NCBI RefSeq assembly: GCF_003443895.1
Contig: NZ_QQOA01000012.1
Location: forward strand, 149,340 to 213,339
Length of the DNA stretch: 64,000 nt
Direction of reading: 5' to 3'
Origin: Paraburkholderia phosphatilytica
GTDB lineage: Bacteria > Pseudomonadota > Gammaproteobacteria > Burkholderiales > Burkholderiaceae
Part shown: positions 44,898-54,389 of the stretch, piece after piece
Layout of the letters: the number at the start of each line of letters is the position of its first letter
How positions within the stretch are numbered: the stretch's first letter is position 1
Made by a program: the position numbers and the translations under genes
The notes under the pieces: generated by a model
What the model saw: only the letters and a program-made list of their open reading frames with translations
What the model was told of the DNA's origin: nothing
Databases searched by the model: none

Positions 44898-45904
44898 GCC
44901 AGTGTGCCCCACAGACGCAGCCGCGACACGCCGCCGTCTGGAATGATGTTCAGACGCACATGCGTGACCGGCCCGATCGACGCGATCTCGCTCTCGAAGA
45001 AATGCTGCTTGTCCATCTGCAGCTTCTGCTCGCCGAGCAGCACGGGCCAGAACATGGCCTGCGTGATCAGCGAGCTGTCGGTGCCACCCGTCACGTGCGC
45101 GGCCTGGATCGACGCGCGGTCCGGATAGTTGCCCTTGAAGTGCGCGGTATCGATTTCGATCTTCTTGATGATACCGGGCTGCGCGAGCGCGATGATCGCC
45201 CAGTCGTTACCCGGCTCGCGGCGGCGGCGCGTTTCCCAGCCATCGCCCATGTTCACGCCGCGGCCCGGCATCAGGATGTTCGACGCGCTGCCGAAGTGCT
45301 GGTTGTTCGCCGCGACCAGGTATGCGCCATTTTCCATCGCGGCGAGATCAAAGGTCTGGTTGCGGTCCGCACCCTGCCAGTCCACCTGCGGCTGGCCGTA
45401 CACGCGCAGACGCGCGAGGCCGCCGTCCGGATAGAGGTTCACGCGCAGATGCGTGAACGCGCCCGTCGCCGTCACGTCGACATAGTGGTGGCTGTTGCCT
45501 TGCAGCGTGGTCGACGGAATGATCTCGGTCCATTGTGTGGTCTGGGTCGGCGCGCCGTCAGCGACATACGCGGCTTCGACCGACGCCGCCGGCGGAAAAT
45601 TGCCGGTGAAGTGGCTCGTATCGAGATCGATGCCCTTGATCACGCCCGGCCGCGCGAGCTTCACGATGCACCAGTCGTAGCCGGACACGCGCTTGCGGCG
45701 CGTCTCCCAGCCGTCCATCCACTTGCCGTGATCGTCGTACTTGCCGGGAATGAACACGGCAGGCTCCGGATTCAGCATGCGCTCCTTCGGCGCGAAGAAG
45801 TCATCGCTGGCCTCGAGCGCCTCCGCGCCCAGGCGCGGGTCCGCCAGGTTCACATAGCGGCGCGTGAAATCCGGTGCGTTGGGGTCGAGAGTCGGGAGTG
45901 CCAT
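44894..45904 (-). CDS. alc: Allantoicase
   Basis: A 336-residue enzyme hydrolysing allantoate to ureidoglycolate and urea. It shows the expected tandem duplication: [10 protein letters not shown] plus [12 protein letters not shown] in the first half, and [10 protein letters not shown] plus [12 protein letters not shown] in the second. The first ATG starts [13 protein letters not shown]. It lies 93 bp downstream of uraD; that spacer contains the palindrome TTAGCGCTAA (45940-45949), which may mark a separate promoter. Confidence 0.95.
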   Translation of the reverse strand: MALPTLDPNAPDFTRRYVNLADPRLGAEALEASDDFFAPKERMLNPEPAVFIPGKYDDHGKWMDGWETRRKRVSGYDWCIVKLARPGVIKGIDLDTSHFTGNFPPAASVEAAYVADGAPTQTTQWTEIIPSTTLQGNSHHYVDVTATGAFTHLRVNLYPDGGLARLRVYGQPQVDWQGADRNQTFDLAAMENGAYLVAANNQHFGSASNILMPGRGVNMGDGWETRRRREPGNDWAIIALAQPGIIKKIEIDTAHFKGNYPDRASIQAAHVTGGTDSSLITQAMFWPVLLGEQKLQMDKQHFFESEIASIGPVTHVRLNIIPDGGVSRLRLWGTLA

Positions 45905-45997
45905 CGTTGTCTTCCTTCGTGTCTGGTTTAAAACTACTGTTAGCGCTAAAAATGCTTCGGCCTACTCTGGATACGAGCGCCGCCGGAACGCAACGCG

Positions 45998-46519
45998 TCA
46001 TGCGTCGATCAGATCGTCGAGCCGGAAACGCGCGATGCGATAGATCATGTCGAGGCTCGTGCGCAGTTCCTGTTCGCGATCGTGGTTCACGCGCGATTCG
46101 AAGTTCGCGATAATGCCGTGACGGTCGTAACCACGCACCGCGAGAATGAACGGAAAGCCGAACTTCGCGCGATACTCGGTGTTCAGGCGTTGCAGCTTGT
46201 CGAACTCTTCCTGCGTGCATTGCGCGAGGCCCGCGCCGCTCTGCTCGCGCGTCGATTCCTCGGTCAGTTCGCCGCGCACGGCGGCCTTGCCGGCCAGCTC
46301 CGGGTGGGCGTTGATCAGCGCGAGCCGCTTCGTGTCGCCCGCCGTCTCCACCGCGTTCGACATCGTGCGATGCAGTTCGTCGATGCTCGCGAACGGGCGC
46401 TTTGCGGCCGCCACTTCGGCCACCCACGGCGAATGCTCGAAAATGCCCGACAACGCCGCGACGAACGCGTCGGCCGAAATCGTGTTCAGTTGCTCGAGTG
46501 TGTAGTGCATTGCCTTCAT
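45998..46519 (-). CDS. uraD: OHCU decarboxylase
   Basis: A 173-residue enzyme decarboxylating 2-oxo-4-hydroxy-4-carboxy-5-ureidoimidazoline to S-allantoin. It has the family pattern LSGIFEHSPWVAEVA, the catalytic-His region SIDELHRTM, NAHPELAGKAA and the C-terminal KFGFPFILAVRGYDR. The start at 46519 overlaps the puuE stop by 4 bp (ATGA); a second ATG at 46510 is possible. The same frame is open far upstream through puuE, which is antiphase reading. Confidence 0.95.
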   Translation of the reverse strand: MKAMHYTLEQLNTISADAFVAALSGIFEHSPWVAEVAAAKRPFASIDELHRTMSNAVETAGDTKRLALINAHPELAGKAAVRGELTEESTREQSGAGLAQCTQEEFDKLQRLNTEYRAKFGFPFILAVRGYDRHGIIANFESRVNHDREQELRTSLDMIYRIARFRLDDLIDA

Positions 46520-47469
46520 GCGGCCGCCCCGCGGTTGTCCTGTGATTGGTACGGATGGTGTTCGCGCCAGTGCCGCGCGATGTCCACGCGCCGCGTGACC
46601 CACACGCGGTCGTGCTGTTCGATGTGATCGAGGAAGCGCTGCAAACCGCGGAAGCGGCCCGGACGCCCGAGCAACCGGCAGTGCATGCCGATCGACAGCA
46701 TCTTCGGTGCTTCGTCGCCTTCCGCGTAGAGCACGTCGAACGCGTCGCGCAGGTAGTGGAAGAAGTGGTCCGCGGTGTTGAAGCCTTGCGGGCTCGCGAA
46801 GCGCATGTCGTTCGTATCGAGCGTGTACGGCACGATCAGCTGCGGCGTCTTCGCGCCATTCGACGTTTCGACGTCCATCCAGAACGGCAGATCGTCGCCG
46901 TAGTAATCGGAGTCGTACAGGAAGCCGCCGTATTCGGCGACGAGCCGATGCGTGTTCGGGCTGTCGCGGCCGGTGTACCAGCCGAGCGGACGCTCGCCCG
47001 TTACACGTTCGATGGCCTGCATGCCGAGGCGCATATGCTCGGCTTCTTCTTCCGGCGACGTGTTCTGGTAGTGAATCCAGCGGTAAGCGTGGCACGCGAT
47101 TTCGTGCCCCAGTTCGACGAACGCGCGGGCCACTTCCGGATGCCGTTCGATCGCCATGCCGACGCCGAACACCGTGAGCGGCAGCCCGCGCTTCTCGAAT
47201 TCGCGCAGGATGCGCCACACGCCCGCGCGCGAGCCGTATTCGTAGATCGACTCCATGCTCATATGGCGCGCCGGATACGCGGCGGCGCCAATGATCTCCG
47301 ACAGGAACTGCTCGGAGCCCTGATCGCCGTGCAGCACGCAGTTCTCGCCGCCTTCTTCGTAATTGAGCACGAACTGCACCGCCACCTTCGCCTTACCGGG
47401 CCAGTTCGCCTGCACCGGGTGGCGGCCGTAGCCGATCAGATCGCGGGGATAGTTCGAGTCGAATGACAT
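46516..47469 (-). CDS. puuE: Allantoinase, polysaccharide-deacetylase type
   Basis: A 317-residue enzyme opening the hydantoin ring of allantoin to allantoate. It is related to NodB polysaccharide deacetylases but has the PuuE-specific start (NYPRDLIGYGRHPVQANWP), VQFVLNYEEGGENCVLHGD and ELGHEIACHAYRWIHYQ. The ATG at 47469 gives MSFDSNYPRD; the frame extends to 47517. The Shine-Dalgarno is weak. It is co-translated with uraD. Confidence 0.95.
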   Translation of the reverse strand: MSFDSNYPRDLIGYGRHPVQANWPGKAKVAVQFVLNYEEGGENCVLHGDQGSEQFLSEIIGAAAYPARHMSMESIYEYGSRAGVWRILREFEKRGLPLTVFGVGMAIERHPEVARAFVELGHEIACHAYRWIHYQNTSPEEEAEHMRLGMQAIERVTGERPLGWYTGRDSPNTHRLVAEYGGFLYDSDYYGDDLPFWMDVETSNGAKTPQLIVPYTLDTNDMRFASPQGFNTADHFFHYLRDAFDVLYAEGDEAPKMLSIGMHCRLLGRPGRFRGLQRFLDHIEQHDRVWVTRRVDIARHWREHHPYQSQDNRGAAA

Positions 47470-47649
47470 GATGAGTGGACGATGCAGTGAAGTTCCTGAT
47501 GGCCGTGCCGGGAGCAACGATGCGCGCGGCGAGCGCCGCGCGACACGGTCTGAAGCCGATGTCTGCGGACGCCGGGCGAGTTACCGGGATGCAGACCAGT
47601 GTAGCGAAAACACCCCGGCACGCCCATATTTACGGGCAGATAGTACGAG

Positions 47650-48492
47650 TCACGCTGAATGTATGTGCCCCACCACGTCGGGCTTCGCGGTGCTCGCGTT
47701 TACCCGCACATCGTGCGTTGCGGGTGCTGCTGCCGCCCCGCCGCGCGCCAGCAGCGCGTCCGACGGACTGAAGCGCTCCAGCGCGCCGTCGTAACGCTTC
47801 GCGAGCGGCCGCGCATAGTCGCCGCGCTTGGCCGTGGAAAGCCGCAGCGCGACGAGCGCCTCGGTCCATTTGACGGCAGCCGTCACACCTTCGATCACCG
47901 GCGCGCCAAGCGCATCCTCGATCTCGGCGCACAGTTCCGCCATCCCCGCGCAACCGAGCACGATCGCATCCGAACCGTCCTCGTCGAGCGCGCGGCGGCA
48001 TTCGTCGAGGATGATGCGCCGCGCCGCCGAACCCGGCTGATCGAGATCGAGCACCGCAACATCCGTTGCACGCACGTTGCGACAGAAGCGCTTCATGCCG
48101 TAGCGCTCCGCCAGATGCCACGCCATCCCGCAGGTGCGTGCAAGCGTCGTCACCACCGAAAAACCCGGCGCGAGCACGCTCGCCGCGTGCATCGCCGCTT
48201 CCGCGATGCCGATCACCGGGCCGCGCGCCAGTTCGCGTGCCGCATAGAGGCCGGGATCGCCGAAGCAGGCGATCACGTAGCCGTCGCAACCGTCGCGCTC
48301 GCCCGCCGCGACTTCCGCGAGCAGACCGGGCGTGGCGAGCGCTTCGTCGTAGTAGCCCTCGATCGACGGCGGCCCCATCGTCGGCGTCGCGGCGATCAAC
48401 TCGGTGCCGGGCGCGACGACTTCCCGCGCGCAACGCGCCATCGCGTCGGTCATCCGCTGCGTCGTGTTGGGGTTGATGAGCTTGATGCGCAT
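47650..48492 (-). CDS. Allantoin/hydantoin racemase (Asp/Glu racemase family)
   Basis: A 280-residue cofactor-free racemase. The start MRIKLINPNTTQRMTDA is typical of hydantoin/allantoin racemases, and two catalytic cysteines lie in VIACFGDPGL and VLGCAGMAEL. It probably interconverts allantoin enantiomers so that both can enter PuuE. A C-terminal extension of about 45 residues after the core is Ala-rich. AGGAGGA precedes the ATG at 48492. It lies 44 bp downstream of the NCS1 permease. Confidence 0.88.
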   Translation of the reverse strand: MRIKLINPNTTQRMTDAMARCAREVVAPGTELIAATPTMGPPSIEGYYDEALATPGLLAEVAAGERDGCDGYVIACFGDPGLYAARELARGPVIGIAEAAMHAASVLAPGFSVVTTLARTCGMAWHLAERYGMKRFCRNVRATDVAVLDLDQPGSAARRIILDECRRALDEDGSDAIVLGCAGMAELCAEIEDALGAPVIEGVTAAVKWTEALVALRLSTAKRGDYARPLAKRYDGALERFSPSDALLARGGAAAAPATHDVRVNASTAKPDVVGHIHSA

Positions 48493-48536
48493 GTCTCCTC
48501 CTGAATTGCTTGCTGCGAGTGCGGTGGTGCCGTGCG

Positions 48537-50006
48537 TTACTTCACGAGCAACCGGTAGAACAGGGCGCCGAGCCCCGCGCCGACGAACCACGAGAAGTTC
48601 GCGAAGCCGCCGAGCGACGGAATCATCACGCACAGGATCGCGATCAGCGCAGCCGGCAGCAGTGCGAACACCGCGCGGTAGTTGACGCCATTGCGATACC
48701 AGTATGTGCCCGTCTCGGCCACCGAGTACAGATCGTCGAGCACGATCTTGCGGCGCTTCACGAGATAGAAGTCGACGAGCAGGATGCCGTAGAGCGGCCC
48801 GATGAAGCTGCCGAGCACGTCGAGCGTGTAGTGGATCACGGCGGGGTTGTTGAACAGGTTCCACGGCGTGATGAACACCGACGCCACCGCGGCCAGCATG
48901 CCGCCCGCGCGCCAGCTGATGAGACGCGGCGCGACGTTCGAGAAGTCGAAGGCCGGCGACACGAAGTTCGCGACGATGTTGATGCCGATGGTGGCGATCG
49001 TGAAGGTCAGCGCGCCGAGAATCACCGCGGTCGGCATGTCGATGCGACCCACCGTGTCCACCGGATCGGTAATCAGTTGTCCGAAAACCGGCAGCGTCGC
49101 GGACGTCGTGATCACCGTCACCAGCGAAAACGCGAGGAAGTTGACCGGCAGTCCCCAGAAGTTGCCGCGCTGCACGCTGCGAAAGCTCTTGCCGTAGCGC
49201 GAGAAGTCGCCGAAATTCAGCATCGGTCCGGAGAAGTACGAGACCACCAGAGACACCGCCGTGATCATCACCGGCACCACCTCCATGCCGTGATACTTCA
49301 CGGCGCCGAGGTTCAGGCTGATGTTCTGCCAGCCCGCGCGATACACCATGTAACCCGCGAGCAGGAACATCACCACGTACACGGCCGGGCCGGCGAAGTC
49401 GATGAACTTCTTGATCGTCTCCATGCCGTTCCAGAACACCAGCGCCTGCAGCACCCACAGCGTCATGAAGCCGATCCAGCCCATCGTCGAGAGGCCGAGC
49501 AGCCCGTGCCGGTGCACGTCCGCATAAGGCGCCCACTGCGGGAAGAACTTGAGCACGACGATCACGAGCGCGCTGGACGCCAGGAAGGTCTGGATGCCGT
49601 ACCACGCCACCGCGATCAGCCCGCGAATGACGGCCGGCACGTTCGCGCCGAGCACGCCGAACGTTGCGCGGCACGCCACCGGGTACGGGATGCCGTTCTG
49701 CTGGCTGGGCCGCGCGATCAGATTGCACAGCACGTTGACGATCGTGATGCCGACGAGCAGCGCGATCAGCACCTGCCAGCTCGTCAGGCCGAGCGCGAAC
49801 AGGCTGCCGGCGAATACGTAGCCGCCCACGCTGTGCACGTCCGACATCCAGAACGCGAAGATGTTGTACGCACCCCAGGTCTGCGCACGCAGCGGCGCGA
49901 GGTCTTCGTTGTAGAGCCGTTCGCTGTAGCCGGCCGGCAGATGCGGCCCCTCGCTTTCATACGATGAAACCGCGGAACTGCCCTGTGTTGCGCTGAACTG
50001 AGCCAT
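48537..50006 (-). CDS. NCS1-family nucleobase/allantoin/hydantoin permease
   Basis: A 489-residue transporter with about twelve membrane helices. NCS1 landmarks include LYNEDLAPLRAQTWGAYNIFAFWMSD near the N-terminus (split here as LYNEDLAPL and TWGAYNIFAFWMSD), YPVACRATFGVLGANVPA and NFSPAFDFSN-like residues late. The likely substrate is allantoin, hydantoin or a purine base, inferred from the cluster. The ATG at 50006 has GGAGGAG upstream. It is the first gene of the unit that continues with the racemase. Candidate operators lie about 100 bp upstream. Confidence 0.9.
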   Translation of the reverse strand: MAQFSATQGSSAVSSYESEGPHLPAGYSERLYNEDLAPLRAQTWGAYNIFAFWMSDVHSVGGYVFAGSLFALGLTSWQVLIALLVGITIVNVLCNLIARPSQQNGIPYPVACRATFGVLGANVPAVIRGLIAVAWYGIQTFLASSALVIVVLKFFPQWAPYADVHRHGLLGLSTMGWIGFMTLWVLQALVFWNGMETIKKFIDFAGPAVYVVMFLLAGYMVYRAGWQNISLNLGAVKYHGMEVVPVMITAVSLVVSYFSGPMLNFGDFSRYGKSFRSVQRGNFWGLPVNFLAFSLVTVITTSATLPVFGQLITDPVDTVGRIDMPTAVILGALTFTIATIGINIVANFVSPAFDFSNVAPRLISWRAGGMLAAVASVFITPWNLFNNPAVIHYTLDVLGSFIGPLYGILLVDFYLVKRRKIVLDDLYSVAETGTYWYRNGVNYRAVFALLPAALIAILCVMIPSLGGFANFSWFVGAGLGALFYRLLVK

Positions 50007-50348
50007 CACACTCCTCCGTTGATTGGGCTTGAAAACTGAAAAGCACCTTCGTTCTCTGCGCGCTTCATCACACCGGCATGCATTCGACACCCCATTATTT
50101 AGGTATCCGATACATTACCAATGTGGATCATCCTGCAGAGGACGCCGCGGTCATCTCCGTACTAAGTACTTGTCTTTATCGCCCCGGCGAGCCGCGAACC
50201 CGGCCGGAACGTATGCGCGCTACGTCGGCGCGGCCTGAAGGCCGCCCGGCGAGTCGGATCCGGCGGTCAGTGAGCCGGACGCGACGCAGCGCGGATTCTG
50301 TTCGGAAGCACGGAGCGTGGTGCGCTCCGGGATACCAGGCAGCCCTGT
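50007..50348. other. Intergenic region upstream of the NCS1 permease
   Basis: 342 bp between the permease start and the gntR stop, both on the minus strand. It carries the permease promoter and the palindromes at 50103-50124 listed separately. A weak CCGGC/GCCGG hairpin near 50267-50285 may end the gntR transcript. I see no gene. Confidence 0.4.
50103..50124. promoter_or_regulatory. Adjacent palindromes GTATCCGATAC and ACATTACCAATGT
   Basis: GTATC-C-GATAC (50103-50113) and ACATT-ACC-AATGT (50112-50124) overlap by two bases about 100 bp upstream of the permease start, in an AT-rich patch. They are candidate regulator sites, possibly for the GntR protein encoded next door. Confidence 0.4.
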
Positions 50349-51053
50349 TCAGGCGCCTCGGTTGCCTCCAAATACTTCGTGCAGATCGGCGCCGCCCCGG
50401 GCGGGCCGGTCGAGCATCTTCAGCTCGACACTCTGCAGATGGCGCGCCATCAGCGCACCTGCTTCCTTTGCGTCGCCGGCATCGAGCGCGGCGATGATCG
50501 CCTCGTGGTCGTCGAACGAACACGGACTGCGGCCGAGCGACTCGTACAGCGCCGAGATCAGCGTGGACCGCGCGACGAGCCCGCTCAGGCATTCGCACAG
50601 TACCGAATTGCCGGTCAGCTTCGCCAGTTCGGTATGGAACTCGCCCGACAGGCGGATCCACGCCGGAAAGTCGTGCGACTCGAACGCCTTGCGTTCACGC
50701 GCAATCATCCCGCCGATGTTCTTCAGGCGCCGCAAGCCGTGCCCGGCGCAGATCCGCTCGACCACCGCAAGCTCGATGATCCTGCGCATCTCGAACACTT
50801 CATGCACTTCCTGCAGCGACGGACTCGCGACGAACGCACCGCGGTTCGGTTCGAGGTCAACGAGACGGTCTGTCGCCAGCTGCGCCAACGCGAGACGGAT
50901 AGGACCGCGCTTGACGCCAAATACTTCGCACAACTGCGCTTCGGTTAACTTCGCCCCGGGTGCGAGCCGGTGTTCGAGGATCGCGGCGCGGATGCGCTCT
51001 GCGATCGCTTCGGGTTTCGTGCCGTTCGCCTGGGCGGAAGTGGTGTCGGACAT
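50349..51053 (-). CDS. GntR-family regulator with FCD domain
   Basis: A 234-residue regulator of the FadR subfamily. The winged HTH is at about 12-75 (LTEAQLCEVFGVKRGPIRLALAQL shows the recognition helix), and the C-terminal FCD ligand domain begins near 85 with the metal/ligand region EMRRIIELAVVERI. It is probably the repressor of the allantoin/purine genes next to it. Two copies of the motif ATTGT-CA-ACAAT upstream suggest autoregulation. Confidence 0.9.
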   Translation of the reverse strand: MSDTTSAQANGTKPEAIAERIRAAILEHRLAPGAKLTEAQLCEVFGVKRGPIRLALAQLATDRLVDLEPNRGAFVASPSLQEVHEVFEMRRIIELAVVERICAGHGLRRLKNIGGMIARERKAFESHDFPAWIRLSGEFHTELAKLTGNSVLCECLSGLVARSTLISALYESLGRSPCSFDDHEAIIAALDAGDAKEAGALMARHLQSVELKMLDRPARGGADLHEVFGGNRGA

Positions 51054-51095
51054 GATGTAGCCGTCGTTATGGTTCGTATCTTAGATTGGACACAA

Positions 51096-51112
51096 AGATT
51101 GTCAACAATATT
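51096..51112. promoter_or_regulatory. Putative GntR operator, proximal copy
   Basis: The 17-mer AGATTGTCAACAATATT contains the dyad ATTGT-CA-ACAAT (51098-51109), close to the FadR-subfamily TnGTnnnACnA pattern. It lies 45 bp upstream of the gntR start. The same 17-mer recurs in inverted orientation at 51235-51251. Confidence 0.65.
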
Positions 51113-51234
51113 TGCGGGCTATTTACGCTATGGAGAGTCGTGACTTTTTAGTGCGTAATCCCGGCGGCCTTCTGGGCTTGATTTTGCTATGGTCTGGCGG
51201 CCACCGGAGCACGAAACTGGCTCAAGCCACGCCC

Positions 51235-51251
51235 AATATTGTTGACAATCT
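51235..51251. promoter_or_regulatory. Putative GntR operator, distal inverted copy
   Basis: AATATTGTTGACAATCT is the exact reverse complement of the 17-mer at 51096-51112. The core dyad is at 51238-51249. The centres are 140 bp apart, which would allow looping by a regulator tetramer, or this copy could serve a promoter that no longer has a gene. Confidence 0.6.
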
Positions 51252-51324
51252 TCACGATAACGGTGCGCGATGCCACTTGCTGGGGCGCCACAGCATTGAC
51301 CGTTAGTTGCGACAACATCGCCAG

Positions 51325-51348
51325 AAAAGGCGGACCTCATCGTCCGCC
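51325..51348 (-). terminator. Rho-independent terminator after ldcA
   Basis: On the minus strand the stem GGCGGAC/GTCCGCC (51342-51348 and 51329-51335, 6-nt loop) is followed by TTTT. It ends the DUF1992-tadA-ldcA transcript. Confidence 0.75.
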
Positions 51349-51404
51349 CTGCCCTGCTGCGACTGGAATCGCGCGATCCGGATTCGTCTGCTGTTTCGCT
51401 CACG

Positions 51405-52330
51405 TCACGAAAGTGTGGGATAGCCGGACAGCTCCAGCGTAAAACCATGCTCGTGCACGACGAGACGCGCGTCGGCGCCCACCGGCAAGGTCGCCATATC
51501 CGGAATGTGGCCGAACGGCAGCCCGGTGATCACGGGAATCCCCACCACCGAGCGGATCTGCTCGATCATCGCGCGCAGATCGTAGCCGTTGTCGTAGTCG
51601 AACGGCTTGTGACCCGAGAAGTCGCCCAGCACCAGCGCCTGCTGCTTCTCGATGATGCCCGCCAGGTGCAGCTGGTACAGCATCCGCTCGATCCGGAATG
51701 GCTGTTCGTTGATGTCCTCGACGAACAGGATGCCGCCCTCCACGGGCGGCATATACGGCGTGCCGACGAGCGCCGACAGCACCGCGAGATTGCCGCCCCA
51801 CAGCGTGCCTTCCACGTCGGCCGTCTGTGCCTGCGGCGCCTTGACGGTCAGACTCAGGTCGGGCTGGGTCAGCACGTCCCAGAAGTGCTTCATCGTGAAA
51901 CTGCTCAGGTTCTCCGCGCCGAAGTCGCTGACGAGCATCGGGCCGCCGAAGGTCGTCAGACCCGAGCGCGCCAGCAGCGCGAGCTGGATCGCAGTGAAGT
52001 CGCTGTGGCCGACGAACGCGATCGGCTCGCCGGTCAGGCGGCGCTGCAGCCCTTCGTAGTCGAGGCCGTGCAGGATGCGCACCGCGCCGTAGCCGCCGCG
52101 CACGGCCAGCACGATATCCGGCAGCGGTTGCGTCGGGTCGGCAAGGCGGTTCAGCTCGGCGGCGCGCTCGCCGTCAGTGCCCGCGAAGCGCTGGTAGCGG
52201 CGCTCCGTCGACTGCACGCCTTCCACATGGTGTCCCTGCGCGCGCAGGCGGTGCAGCGCGCGGTGCACGGCTTCCGGGTCATGCGGATAGCCGGACGGCG
52301 CGATCAGCTGGATGGTGCGATGAGCGGTCA

Positions 52331-52331
<1 letters not shown>
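51405..52331 (-). CDS. ldcA: Murein LD-carboxypeptidase
   Basis: A 308-residue cytosolic serine peptidase of family S66 that removes the terminal D-Ala from murein tetrapeptides during cell-wall recycling. The N-terminal IQLIAPSGYP, the RGGYGAVRIL loop and the nucleophile Ser110 in FVGHSDFTA are clear; the Glu and His of the triad fall in the later LFVEDINEQPFRIERML and the C-terminal LPFGHI segments. It starts at 52331, where its ATG shares one base with the tadA stop (TGATG). Confidence 0.93.
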
Positions 52332-53469
<1,138 letters not shown>

Positions 53470-53720
53470 CGAGAATCCACTACGTTGCGGCTGGTGCATT
53501 CTATCAGGGAGCGCAACGATCCATCGGCGCATTCCTGGTTCATTCCTGGTATACGCCGTCTAGAGAATGCCTTGCGCGAGTCCCCCGATCCCTGCCAGGC
53601 ATGGGATTCCCACGGGTTCACCGGTGGCCGCCGATGCCCGTTGTATTTGTCCAACCAATAGCGGCCGCGGGGCTGCTACGTCGGGCCGCCGCACGCGCCG
53701 GACGATGAACCCGGGACCGC

Positions 53721-54296
53721 TCACTGCAACGCCCACCGCCCAAGCTCGACGTACTTCGACTGACCGAGCAGGCTATGCACGAGCACCACGTCGCGGACGG
53801 TCCAGCTGACCGGCTCGACGGGCGTCTCCGGCAGCGACCGCGGCGAGCGCAGCAGCGTCATATGCGGCGTAATCGCGCTGCGGGACGGAAACGGCACGCC
53901 GGCCGCGCGCAGCGATTCGGCGAGCCTGCGCCGCAGCGCGACGATCGCGTCGTTGCCCGCACCTGCGAGCAGCACCAGCGGATGCGCCTGCCCGCCCCGA
54001 AAGCTCGTCATCCGGTCGAACGTTACGTCGAACGGCGCGGCGGCCACTTCGGTGGCGGCCTGCCCCGCCGCTGCCACGACGGGCGCCGGTAACCCATCGT
54101 AGTCTCCCAGCGGACACAGCGTGACGTGCAGGCGCTCGCGCGAACGCCTGGGCTTGAGCCCGAGCTGGGTGCGCAGCCGCGCGGTCAACGCGTCGACGCG
54201 CTCGGCGACCTCCGGCGGCGGCATCAGCATCAGCAGCAACCGGTCGGTCGGCGCCCAGGAGGGCTCGACACCGGGTAGCAACAGTTGTTCGATCAT
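53721..54296 (-). CDS. thpR: RNA 2',3'-cyclic phosphodiesterase / 2'-5' RNA ligase family (2H)
   Basis: A 191-residue 2H phosphoesterase. The two catalytic HxT motifs are His57-Val-Thr59 (LHVTLCPLG) and His145-Met-Thr147 (PHMTLLRSP), about 88 residues apart as in ThpR/LigT. Members open 2',3'-cyclic phosphates or reversibly join RNA ends with 2'-5' links. The ATG at 54296 was chosen; the frame extends to 54332. A perfect LexA box lies 45-64 bp upstream, so SOS control is likely. It lies 251 bp upstream of the DUF1992 gene on the same strand. Confidence 0.88.
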   Translation of the reverse strand: MIEQLLLPGVEPSWAPTDRLLLMLMPPPEVAERVDALTARLRTQLGLKPRRSRERLHVTLCPLGDYDGLPAPVVAAAGQAATEVAAAPFDVTFDRMTSFRGGQAHPLVLLAGAGNDAIVALRRRLAESLRAAGVPFPSRSAITPHMTLLRSPRSLPETPVEPVSWTVRDVVLVHSLLGQSKYVELGRWALQ

Positions 54297-54340
54297 GGCG
54301 GTTCCAGTCGGTCTGCCGTGGGCAGCTCGCATCGCTATTT

Positions 54341-54360
54341 TACTGTATATATATACAGTA
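54341..54360. promoter_or_regulatory. Perfect LexA (SOS) box upstream of thpR
   Basis: TACTGTATATATATACAGTA is a perfect 20-bp palindrome that contains the CTGT-N8-ACAG LexA motif of proteobacteria. It lies 45 bp upstream of the thpR start and 29 bp before the end of the sensor kinase gene. No other gene starts next to it, so thpR is the only clear target. Confidence 0.8.
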
Positions 54361-54389
54361 TTCGTCGTAGAAATGGAACACCCGCGTGC

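Larger units (their letters stand above)
51054..51404. other. Intergenic region upstream of gntR
   Basis: 351 bp between gntR (minus) and the ldcA stop (minus). It carries the gntR promoter, two facing copies of a 17-bp operator motif and the ldcA terminator. A 64-residue plus-strand frame at 51112-51306 has no recognisable family and is not called. Confidence 0.45.

Noticed and set aside
48493..49728. Upstream extension of the racemase frame to 49728
   Set aside because: It lies inside the NCS1 permease gene in another frame; the racemase start at 48492 has an excellent Shine-Dalgarno.
51112..51306. 64-residue plus-strand frame in the gntR upstream region
   Set aside because: No family, atypical codons, and it overlaps the putative operator, so it is treated as non-coding.
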